The notes under the pieces: model-generated
The model's database searches: none
What the model saw: the letters and a program-made list of their open reading frames with translations, nothing else
Told to the model about the DNA's origin: nothing
Program-made: the position numbers and the translations under genes
Shown: positions 48,488-58,166 of the stretch, in pieces
Layout of the letters: each line of letters starts with the position of its first letter
How positions within the stretch are numbered: position 1 is the stretch's first letter
NCBI RefSeq assembly: GCF_030272615.1
Contig: NC_081413.1
Location: 101,160,239 to 101,224,238 of the forward strand
Length of the DNA: 64,000 nucleotides
Source: Cryptomeria japonica
Taxonomy: Eukaryota > Streptophyta > Pinopsida > Cupressales > Cupressaceae
Direction of reading: 5' to 3'

Positions 48488-49877
48488 ATGTTGAGTCAGC
48501 CATTTCATGAAGACTGTCTGCAGTCCGAAATTTTCCAAATCCAACAAGAGCTAAGTCTGTAGTTCTATCCAAGGCAGCTGTCCGAATTTGCATCTGCAAC
48601 TCACTGCAAAATTCATGACACCACATCGCACAATGAACTGAATTGCTTGACATTTTTGTCAAGGGTTGAGCTCGCATTACAGGGGCAGATATTCTTTTGG
48701 GATGTCCCCAAACCAAAGGCGATCGTACAGCCGAATATCCCCAGTCCTCCGTCCAGCATCGAGGAATTTACAAGATTCAAGAATTTGATTGAGAACTAGT
48801 TTGGTCTTGATAAGGAATTACGCTTGGAGAGCGTGTTATCACCTTGGTGGTGCAGAATTCATTGCACCCCACACTTAGAATTCACTTGCTCACTATGCAT
48901 GGAGGCAGTCAGTCAAGTTAAAGCCCAATTTGGACTGCTGGAAGATCTAGAGGAGAGCATCGCCAACAAAATGTGGATTGCCTACCTCGCTGCAGATGAA
49001 TACAGAAGATCTCAAAATCAATACAGCACCACACCTTCTGACGATGTTAAGTTGGAGCTATCAAGTGCTGAGAAAGATGAACCAGTCAATCAGACCAAGG
49101 CAACAGATGAATTTGTTATCCTTGCAACTGATGAGGACAGTGTTCAAGAGGACAATCAAGGGAGCTTTGTGGATCAGCCACAGGTTGAAGAGCAGTTTGC
49201 ATCAGCCCCACCAATGGAGGATGCAGTCCAGGAGTCTGTTGGGGACGTGTTTGAGGACCAATCAATCAAAGAGTCCCTGCTGTTTGAGGAAGTACTGATA
49301 GAAGTGCATAAGGCCGCATTGTTCATACAACCCAAGGATTCACTGACAGATGATGCGCCTCTCTTTCCTGAGTTCGAGTTCGGTTTCAAGACTGATTTTC
49401 AGCTTGCGCAACCTAATGTGGAATGTGATGCTGATTTGCATACACTAGACGCTATCGGGATGCTGCACCACCAATGGCAACCTCCTGATACAGTTGTTGA
49501 AGCCTTCCTGCCGCACAACCCACCGTACAATACTCTGCATGACTCAGAAACTTGCCAGGTTGTTTCTTTCCCTCCTGCTGTTAATTCTGAATTTTTTTCG
49601 TTTAATTTTGAATATTCTGGGAAAACAACCTGTAAATACTAAATGGATTAACCACGGACCTAATGAACTTCCTCAATTGATAATTTTGCCCGATGCCTTG
49701 GTTAAACCTGAGAGTGGCCAACTGAAAATTTTCTTTTCAGAATACAAAGACAAACAAGCCAAACTGAGAACTATTCCCGCTGCCCTGTTACTGCTGCACA
49801 TACTGAAAAATCATCATGGATCGGGAACGCATGCATATAGTCCACCTTTTGTACAATTGGTCTCTTCTTGTACATAG
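48488..49877 (+). pseudogene. unrecognised acidic ORF of the LARD-like element
   Basis: A frame from ATG 48488 (MLSQPFHEDCLQSEI) runs to 49642, broken by TAG stops near 48555 and at 48797. After a frameshift at about 49620 it continues in another frame to a TAG at 49875-49877. The product would be about 460 residues: an N-terminal part with a Cys cluster of the form C-x3-C-x7-C-x2-C (WCRIHCTPHLEFTCSLC, near 48850-48900), then a long Asp/Glu/Gln-rich region, then a short hydrophobic C-terminal part (TIPAALLLLHILKNHHG). It occupies the place of gag but no gag motif is visible. Confidence 0.55.
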
Positions 49878-50767
49878 TTAGTTTAGGTTTTTGTTCGTTT
49901 TCTATTTTAGTTTAGTTTCCCTGTTTTCTGCTTTTCCATAGTATAGGTGTCCTTTCGGAAGGGGTTGTCTTCTTGTCAGTTTTTGAAGGGGTTTGTTTTC
50001 TTTTCCCAGCACTGGTGTACGAAGTCGGAAAATTTTTCCGGCTCATTTCTTGGATGCCGACTTTGGTAGAGCACCTAATGGATGGTTGCCCTCGTAGTCA
50101 GTCCATTTTGGTTTAAGGCTTAGTCAGTCTAAAAATTTAGTTGCTTGCTGTGTCTTGTTGCCAACGTTGTGATCACTGCACTTTTAAACGCTTAAAATTG
50201 CTTAAGTTTGTCGTTTTATCAAAGGGAGGTAACTGTAGGTGAAAAAATCTGAAGCTCTGCTTCAGCGACCACTGTAACGCTCAATCCCACGTAGGCTTCA
50301 TTGCTTACCAGCCAAGGTGAAAAGGTGAAAATAAAAGAGAAAAATCAAAAGAAAAGAAACTGAAAAGCAAAGAAATATCAATTTGCTTGGCTTTGGGAAT
50401 GCAGACACCTTTGCCGATTTTCAACAAGAAAATTTATTGGAAACAAAGCAATCTCTGTGAGCTTACAGGCGATAACTCCGCCGGGGCTATAGACGCTTGC
50501 TGGCAGCGGGGCTATATCTAGGTTGCTTTTGGAGTTAGAGTCACTCTACGTAACTTGCATTAACTAAACAATGATATCTCAACCTTCTTTAAGCCAGAAT
50601 TAATTTCACTGCACACACTTGATTTCTCAAGGTTGGTCATTTTTACTTCGAATCTGTCTTCTGTCATTTGGGTTGTTTTGTGGGGTATATACTGAAAAGA
50701 TTCTGGGGTTCAATCCGGATAGTCATCCTTGAAATGTTCAGGAATATTTCCCAGTCGAGTCGCCATT
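49878..50767 (+). other. 3' internal region of the LARD-like element, with a PPT-like tract
   Basis: No ORF. AAAGGGAGG at 50221-50229, followed by TAACTGTAGG, looks like a polypurine tract and LTR start but lies 538 bp before the LTR start defined by comparison with the 5' copy. No purine tract adjoins 50768. Confidence 0.5.
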
Positions 50768-53700
50768 TGTTTTGCGTATCGCACACCCATGCCCGTCTTG
50801 GACAGGGACCCCCAGTTTGTGCCTTTCTGTCCTTGCGGAAGAGGAAGGGGATATGAAGGGTCAAGTGCTGCTAAAACCAAATTCGGCCTTTAGGGCCATA
50901 TTGCGAACTTCAAACTCCCCAATTCCCGCAAAGTCGCCTAAATGTGAAGAAAGAGTTAAAGCCTGCAAAGACGTTGAAATGCTGATTTTCGCCAAATGGG
51001 GGTTAAAAGTTAAAAATATCAAAACTTTGAAAAAGGTCACAAACCCTCGAAATTCGCCAATAATGGATAAATTGCGAAGGTTTTCAAAAGATCATAAACC
51101 CCCGAAGTTTGCCATTCAAGAATCGCCTAGTTTCAAGAGGTTTGCAAAATTCTAAAATCGCAAAGTATAAGAGCTCGCAGCGGTTGCAAAAATCCCGAAA
51201 TTCGCCAGTGATGGATAAAATGATTTTTTTTTAAACTTTGCAAAATGCTCTAAATCGCCGAAGTTTGCTGAAGAAGGCGAAAGTGTCAAAAGTTGTGAAA
51301 GTTTGCAAAAACCACCTAAACTCTGAAATTCGCTACAAGGGCATAAAAGTCAAAGTTTAGAAAGTTTGCAAAATTGGTGAAATTCTCGATTTTCGCCAAC
51401 CAAGGGAGAATTGCAAGGAATTTATAAAGTTTACAAACCATGTCAAAATCCCGAAATATAGAAATCGCGGAAATATGAAAATTCCAATCAAGTGAAAATC
51501 GCCGAGGTTTTAATCCAAGGGTAAATCACGATTGTTTTGGAAAAAGCCCTTAACTCTCGAAGTTAGCTATTTTCAACTTAGGGAAATCGCGAAAAGGTTA
51601 GAGTTTGCAAAATACATAAATTGCCGAAGTTCGCAAACTAGGGAGAATGGTGCGAAGTTTTAAAAAAAAGAGAGTTTACAAACCCTCCAAAATCGCCGAA
51701 GTTCGGCATCCATAAGGAAATCGCAGAATTAAGTTTGTAAAAGCTCTCAAAAACCTGAAGTTCATAACCTAGAAGAAAATCGCAATTTTATAAAGTTAAA
51801 AAAGAGAACTTATTCACCGAAATCGCGACCTGAGGGTAAATCGCGAAATATAAACCATATGAAAAGCTTTAAACACCCTATTTTCGGTGACAAAGTAAAA
51901 CGAAGAAGTTTGAAGGTTTGTTGAAGGAGAGCAAATCACCCAAGTTTGACGCCTAAGGGTTAAACGCAGAAGTTAAAAGTCTGAAGAACCATCCAAAACC
52001 CCCATATTTGCCGATTTTCGAGAGATAAAGGAAAACTTTTAAAAATAGAAAGGCGTTACCAAGTTTGCAAAAATGCGTCTTGAGCCGAAGTTCGGCAAAT
52101 AGAAGCGAAAGGTAAAATCGTTGAAACCAAGTTCGCAAAGTGACTTTTAGCCTGAAAATGCCAATGCAGAAAGGGGCGTTAAACTTAGATATTTTCAAAA
52201 CCAACTTGTAGGCCGAAATTGAACAATATCGCAAAATCGCTTTTTCGCCAGTCAGCCAAGAAGCTTTAGTGGATTCAGATCGCCCAAACACCATCAAGAC
52301 CAAGGATTAGATTTCATGTTCGAAGAGAGAACGACATTTCAAGATACATCTCACAAAGAACTTCTCGGGCTAGACGACATTAAAATTTAATATTTGTTAA
52401 GTTAAATTATTTAATTTTTCAAATTGATTTATTAAAATGAAATTGATCGTTTGCAGGTCGCAGGACGTCATCGCAGAAAACTAGGAGCCAGGCACTGAAA
52501 GATGGAAAAGAAAAGGATGTAGGAACGTGCTGCAAGAGCGCAAGATCTAAACTGGGCATTGGGAAGCGTGCCACTGGACGACAAGCTGAAGCTCACCACC
52601 AAAGACCGAAGAACACTCTGGATACTACAAAGCATGCGTTCTCAAGAAAAGCACACAATTGGATTTAATTCCAGAAGTTCAATTTCGGTAAACTGAAACT
52701 ATTTTATTGAAAAAACTGCCTATGGGTCCCGCGCAATATATTTTTGTGGACAGTTATGTCCAACTACCAGATAGACTCAAAATAATGCCAAAACAGTTGT
52801 AGGTAGTTGAAATTATGGTTGGTTGGATAATTGAGAATTGATTGGGCATAGGTTAAAGCTGCCAGCTTCTGGAAGGCAGATTAGGACCCTTGGATGCAGT
52901 CCATCCTAGCCCTCGATTTAATATTGTAAATTCTATAAAAGACAGAGGCCTTTCTTTTAGAGTTAGAGATTTTTGTTAGATAGTCAGGTAGTTTGTTAGA
53001 ATTTTGTAGTTAGATTTTAAAAGTTAGAATAGATTAGATTTTAAGCATAGCATAGAGATGCTGCAGAAATTGTTGTAATGGCAGCTGAAGCAAATATATG
53101 AACATTGAAATATGGTGTTTGTTGTCTTTGTTTTAGTCTGTTTGCATGGTTTCTTTCAGCTGGTTAATTTTAGAGTGTAGGGATTTTAATGGTGAAGTGT
53201 GGAGGGGTATTTGATGCATTTCTGGTTCATACCATTGGGGGTTTGCTGATTGTAGGTCACCGTGCATGGTTAGTTTGAACCCAAACTGTGCTTAGTTCAA
53301 CTGCAAGTGTGCGTCTTAGGTTGCGCTAGAATTGGGTGCCTAAAGTGAGTGTCTCCGGTCTGAAAATCCTTCATCCCTTGGAACTTGCACCGTTTTTGTC
53401 TAGTTGTGAGGGTATTTTTGGCAAAACAAGAACTGGTTTATCGAAATTTATCTACCCACTACATCAGCTATTATCATCCTTGTCCTTAGGCTTCCTGAAC
53501 CCTTCCCTTTTGATTTTATTTTGTAGTTTGAGAATCGCAGCGGACTAGCTTGTTGCAAAACTTAAGTCCCCTTGTGCTCCCAGCAAATCACATCGATCAT
53601 TGAGCTATCCTGTAGTCAAGACCCGACAATCGAAACCTTGAGGTCATCCCCATTGATCAAATAGAAACAGCATTAGGGATTTCCTTATCTCAAGAGAGGA

Positions 53701-53778
53701 TAGGATACTCGACGAATACATTCTATTCTGCTTTGGCTAGATGAAGTCGCAAGTTCAGCGATTTTAGACACGTCAACA
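50768..53778 (+). repeat. 3' LTR (3011 bp)
   Basis: Matches 45258-48327 throughout, with scattered substitutions and without the extra 62-bp unit. It begins TGTTTTGCGTATCGC (the 5' copy has TGTTGTGCG) and ends GTCAACA. Confidence 0.92.
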
Positions 53779-53783
53779 GTATG

Positions 53784-54507
53784 GAGGTTAGAATTCGCTG
53801 AATGTCAAGAGGGGAGAAGGTTTCCCATAAGTCACACTCAAATAAATTAACACAGCATATATGAGAGAAGAGCCGCAAAACATACACCTATGATGAAGGT
53901 AAGGAAACATACACAGCATACATAAGTTGAAGAAAGGCAAGAACGGTGATTTCAATTCATTACATGGCCAATGGCCAAACTTACAGTTGCAAAAATGCAA
54001 GATAAATACAAGAGAAGTGAAAGAGCATAGAATAGCTCAAGGCAACAGGGAGAGAATCCTTTACAATGAGGTTTAACAACCTTTATATAGAAAATTGGTT
54101 ACAAGAGTGATCATGACCCTTTTGCTTGTAGGGAAATGCCAGTCTGGGAGTGCAGGGAAGTGCATGCACTTGATTTTTTGTACATGCAAGCAACCTAGCC
54201 ATACCCTAAAAATGCAACCCCGAGAAGGGTGGATTGACTGACCTTCCAAAGTGAGAGCATGCAAACATGACATAAGTTACCACAACAAGCATGGCCCTGT
54301 ACTTCTCTCGATGGAAATCCTGCCAAAATCATTAAATACACCCCTGTGGCTCCACAAAAGAAGGTGCATAAGTCACAAAAGTTGTCGGAGCATTTAAAGC
54401 TTTGAGTGTTGATCGCGCCATTTGGAAGTGTTGCAAGCCGGAAAGAAGTCCGAGGACTTTGGAAACTCGGGTTCCCAAAGTGGGGAAGACAAGGAAGGAA
54501 CTTCGTA
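53784..54507. other. older repeat DNA with TATA box on the minus strand
   Basis: CTATATAAAG on the minus strand (54081-54090) is a good TATA box. To its right begins the GGAACC/GGTTCC minisatellite (54430-54507), which is cut by the copia-type insertion and resumes at 56570. The arrangement suggests an old minus-strand LTR whose U3 contains the minisatellite and whose R/U5 was hit by the 3-kb-LTR element. Confidence 0.4.
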
Positions 54508-54622
54508 ACCTCTGTTAATTCATGATAGCTTCGGTAAGATAAATGATTGAATGAGAGATAAATGAAGTCTCTCATTCAATCATTTAAACACACATTTGTT
54601 AGTATAAACAAAAGGCCACGTT

Positions 54623-54666
54623 CAAGTAATGTCTTGATCGGTCATGACTGATCAAGGCATTGCTTG
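54623..54666. repeat. 44-bp near-perfect hairpin in the LTR (second copy 56354-56397)
   Basis: Two 22-bp arms without a loop; in the second LTR the central 24 bp (CTTGATCGGTCA and its complement) are a perfect palindrome and the two outer mismatches would be G-U pairs in RNA. The first LTR has one more mismatch. Confidence 0.85.
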
Positions 54667-54931
54667 ACCGTGTCCCATTTGTTATATACTTATATTGAGT
54701 GGCATTCGTGAGATAGCATATAGAAAAATAAATGCTCCTCTCACCTGCCATACAAAAGAAGATAGTCAGATTTATATTTTAATCAGTAATACATAGAACA
54801 AGATAATTTTAATTCTGATCCATAAATTTAACATGATATCAGAGCCAAGTTTCCTTCTATAAAGCCTAACTGCCTGAAGGAAGATCTGATTAAGATCAGA
54901 TTGATATCTCCTTGAAAGTTTGTATTTTAAA

Positions 54932-55732
54932 ATGACGAATGGAATCAGATTCGAAGACAGACTTGAAGGTGCCTCAAACTATGATTTATGGAAACTACAA
55001 ATGATGTTGGTACTAAGGAAGAATGAGTTTAACACAATAATAGAGAATCCTTCTAAACCTGATGGAAAAGACGAACAGAGTCAGTGGGAAAAGAACAATA
55101 TTAAAGCAATGGAGTTATTAGTAGATGGAGTAAAGAGTCATCTACTACCTATCATTACAAGGTTAGATTCTGCATATGACATGTTCAAAGCCTTGAAAGA
55201 CATGTTTGAGATTAACAACACGAGCAGAATCCTCACACTTAAAAATCAACTTTCTAATATTAAAATGAGTAAAGAAGAGACTATCACTTCATATTTTATG
55301 AGGATAACAGAATTAAGGAACCAACTCTCATCAATTGGTCACATTTATGATAATAAGGAGCTAACTATGATAACTCTAAATGGGCTCCCTATCTCATGGG
55401 AAAACTTTAGACAAGGAGTTAGTGCTTGATCCAAAGTTCCCAAATTTGATAGACTAAAAGCTGAAGAAGAGTGTAACCTAATATCAAGAGGAATCATGAA
55501 ACCCATTGATGAAGATGTTCAAGTTCTAGTCTCTAGTTTGAAAAGGAAAAAGGACGAAAAGACATATGGTAATTGATCATTCAAGAAGCCTAGAGACTCC
55601 TCTAAAGTACAATGTTTCAAATGTGACGAATATGGCCACATTGCAAGAACTTGTCCTCTCAAACTTAAACTACAAGTGTCCCTTGCTAAAGTCAGAAATT
55701 CAGACGTATGTTCAGAAAAATATGTTCTCTAG
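54932..55732 (+). pseudogene. copia-type gag with zinc knuckle, two stops
   Basis: From ATG 54932 the frame encodes a copia-type gag of the UBN2/Retrotran_gag_2 kind: FEDRLEGASNYDLWKLQMM, WEKNNIKAMELLVDGVK, SRILTLKNQLSNIKM and LRNQLSSIGHIYDNKELTM are in the usual order. A CCHC zinc knuckle CFKCDEYGHIARTC lies near 55610-55655. TGA stops occur at 55427-55429 and about 55574-55576, without frameshifts, and the frame ends at TAG 55730-55732. The length, about 265 residues, fits a complete gag. No protease or RT follows. Confidence 0.88.
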
Positions 55733-55923
55733 AAGAAACTCAAGATACCTTGTGATTGAGAGGGAGCTTACTAATAAAGATTGAGCACTTTTGAGGTAAA
55801 AATTGTAAATATTAATTATTTTATGGGCCCTGTGTAATCATAAGGAAGTGACGACTTCCAAATGATTTCCACTTGTATTTTTGAGGTTATTGGAAGGTGA
55901 TGATCTTACAACAACTCAAGATT

Positions 55924-56156
55924 GTGGATAGAATCGCCAACGGAGGCAATCCACGTAAGAGCTTGTGGATAGAATCCCGACTGAGGCAATCCATGTGAGA
56001 GCTCATGGATAGAATTGCCGACTGAGGCAATCCACACGAGCTTGTGGATAGAATCGCCGACTGAGGCAATCCACACAAGAGCTTATGGATAGAATCACTG
56101 ACAGAGGCAATCCACTCAAGAGTTTGTGAATAGAATCGCCGACAGAGGCAATTCAC
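55924..56156. repeat. six tandem copies of a ~40-bp hairpin motif
   Basis: Units start at 55924, 55965, 56005, 56044, 56085 and 56126, each of the form GTGGATAGAATCGCC, five to six bases, GAGGCAATCCAC. Ends GTGGAT/ATCCAC and GCC/GGC pair within a unit. The last unit shows a compensated change (GTGAAT with ATTCAC). A single copy lies next to the primer site at 18810-18839. Confidence 0.93.
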
Positions 56157-56569
56157 ATCTTGAAACTATGGTCCCAAGATAAGCATCATACGATTTATGA
56201 ATATTTCTCCCAATACCTTTTATCTTACCTAGCTAAGAGGGAGTGTTAATGCATGATAGCTTTGGTAAGATAAATGATTGAATGAGAGATAAATGAAGTC
56301 TCTTATTCAATCATTTAAACATGCATTTGTTAGTATAAACAAAAGGGCACGATCAAGTAATGTCTTGATCGGTCATGACCGATCAAGGCATTGCTTGACC
56401 GTGTCCCATTTGTTATATACTTATATTGAGTGGCATTCGTGAGATAGCATATAGAAAAATAAATGCTCCTCTCACCTGCCATACAAAAGAAGATAGTCAG
56501 ATTTATATTTTAATTAGTAATACATAGAACAAGATAATTTTAATTTTGATCCATAAATTTAACAACCTC

Positions 56570-57140
56570 GAGGTTCCGGAGTTCTAGGGAAGGGGAAGGA
56601 GGACTTCAGAACTTCGGGGTTCCGGAGTTTCGGGAAAGGGAAGAAGAGACTAAGCAAAAGGAAAAGGGGAGACCTATCAAAGGAATTTCGGAACCTCGGG
56701 GTTGCGGAGTTCTGAGGAATTGAAAAAGTCTAAAGAAGGAACTTCGGAACCTTGGGGTTCCGGGAAAAGAAAGGGGCTAAGGGAAAGGAACTTCATAACC
56801 TCGGGGTTCCGAAGAACTGCAAGGAAAGGGAATGTCGGAACCTCGGGGTTCCCAAGTTTCGGAGAATTGAAGAGGAGGGGGAACGAAAGGGAGGAACTTC
56901 GGAACCTCGGGGTTCCGGAGTTTCGCGAAGGAGAAAGGACTGGCAAAAAAGGGAAGGAACTTCAGAACCTCGGGGTTCCGGAGTCCTGGGGAAGGGAAGA
57001 AGATTAGGAGGGAACTTTGGAACCTCGGGATTCGGGAGTTTCGGAGAAGAAAAGAAGAGAAGGCAAAGAGAAGGAACTTCGGAACCTCGGGGTTCCGGAG
57101 TTCCGGGGAACATGAAAGAAAAGGGAAGCAAAGGGAAGGG
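56570..57140. repeat. minisatellite with GGAACC-TCG-GGGTTCC core
   Basis: About ten units of roughly 50-65 bp share GGAACTTCGGAACC followed by TCGGGGTTCCGGAGTT and a purine-rich spacer. The core is a short hairpin (GGAACC with GGTTCC). Further units lie at about 54430-54507 beyond the inserted copia-type element. Long open frames on both strands (SEPRGSGV or GTPRFRSS repeats) are by-products of the repetition. Confidence 0.9.
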
Positions 57141-58098
57141 ACTTCTTCCAAACAAGACAACACTTCTCACCTCATAATTCTTCTGCTTTTCTCCTTGATC
57201 AATTGGGGCAGTGCTGGTCCATGGATTGTATCTCTGATCGGTTCTTACTGATGGAACAAGGGTGTCATAAAATGACAACAATATCAATACCTACATCTTC
57301 TAATATGGATGATGGTGATGGTGATGATATTTTTGAAGACCCCTATGATACTGATGCCCGATTGTTGACACTTGACATTATCGTTTTTAATTTTAATATG
57401 TATCATGATAGTTGAGTTTGACTAATCGACCCTGCTCTCTAAACATTTCATCCTAATGATGGATCATGAAGTATGATCTGAAATGTTGATTGAAAGATTT
57501 TGCACACAGTTTAATCCAGAAATCTACTATACATTGTAATATTTTCAAATTTTATCTTTATATGACGGTTTTGTTTATTATATGATGCTGAGGTAATCTG
57601 ACTTAATCACTGCTGCAAATATGTATATATTTATAATTTTTATATTGTTTTTATTGTATAAACGGATTAAAACAAATCCAAGCACCAATTTTTTTTGATG
57701 GAGTCCACAAACTCGAATCTGAACCCAAACCGAATCTGATAACCTAATATAAAATATTATAAATATGAAAATTGAATTGTAGACATATATTACAAAGACA
57801 AGCATAACACAACAACAAAAACAGGAGTATGTGAAATTAATTCTATGAGATGGTTTGGTGTTTGAAGTTTACTTTATGCTGCGATGATATCCAAAAAGAT
57901 ATTTGCGTGATATCATTGTAACATGTTCACTTATACAAGTAGGCAAAGAGGATGTTCCCTTTTTGATATTAATGGCATTTTATTTGGATTTCTAAATAGA
58001 TTACAGATGGTGAGGAACTATAAATAAAATATTTGATTTTTTTCCTTAAAACTGTTCTGTGGCTTGAATATAACTCGGGCTTCTCCGTCTATGAACAG
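57141..58098. other. right end of intron 1
   Basis: AT-rich intron sequence with no recognised element. The acceptor CTCCGTCTATGAACAG ends at 58098. Confidence 0.5.
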
Positions 58099-58166
58099 TG
58101 CAGACAACTGGAGGTATGCTGCTAGTCAATTTGTAAAGAAGCTTCCTGACAAAGTTTTTGTCCATT
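58099..58166 (+). CDS. exon 2 of the DUF676-type esterase
   Basis: The exon completes the Ser codon begun in exon 1 and encodes ADNWRYAASQFVKKLPDKVFVH, which matches the conserved second segment of plant DUF676 proteins (D-W-x-F/Y-A-A-x-Q-F-V-K-x-L/M-P-D-K-V-F-V-H). It ends in phase 1 at a consensus donor, CATT|GTAAGA. The 68-bp length, both splice sites and the reading phase all agree. The next residues of the family (Cys-Ser-Glu) would start in exon 3, which I do not find before the window end. Confidence 0.82.

Larger units (their letters stand above)
45258..53778 (+). mobile_element. large non-autonomous LTR retrotransposon (LARD-like), 8521 bp
   Basis: Two LTRs of about 3 kb (TGTTG...CAACA) flank 2440 bp of internal DNA. 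The target duplication is GTATG at 45253-45257 and 53779-53783. A primer site TGGCGCTAGAAGGAGGGCC follows the 5' LTR after a few bases. No protease, RT, RNase H or integrase is present; the only reading frame is unrecognised. Such elements depend on enzymes of an autonomous gypsy partner. The LTRs make up 71 per cent of the element. Confidence 0.9.
54513..56564 (+). mobile_element. gag-only copia-type LTR retrotransposon (TR-GAG-like)
   Basis: Two 321-bp LTRs (54513-54833, 56244-56564) starting TGTTAAT and ending TTTAACA are about 97 per cent identical by eye. The target duplication is ACCTC at 54508-54512 and 56565-56569. The primer site TGATATCAGAGCC follows the first LTR; the polypurine tract AAGAGGGAG directly precedes the second. 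Only gag is encoded. Non-autonomous elements with a gag ORF and no pol are known in plants as TR-GAG. The insertion split a minisatellite. Confidence 0.93.
35313..58098 (+). other. intron 1 of the esterase gene, 22,786 bp
   Basis: The intron is inferred from the phase-matched exons and from donor GTTAGT and acceptor CTATGAACAG. It contains, in order, unidentified sequence, a gypsy pol relic, a solo LTR, a non-autonomous element with 3-kb LTRs, a gag-only copia-type element and a minisatellite. Of the elements, only the 3-kb-LTR element, the gag-only element and their parts are on the gene's strand. Very long retroelement-filled introns are known from conifers. Confidence 0.75.

Noticed and set aside
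56677-57287. Several long reading frames on both strands with SEPRGSGV or GTPRFRSS repeats
   Set aside because: They are products of the minisatellite unit, whose period keeps frames open; no start context or non-repetitive domain supports a protein.
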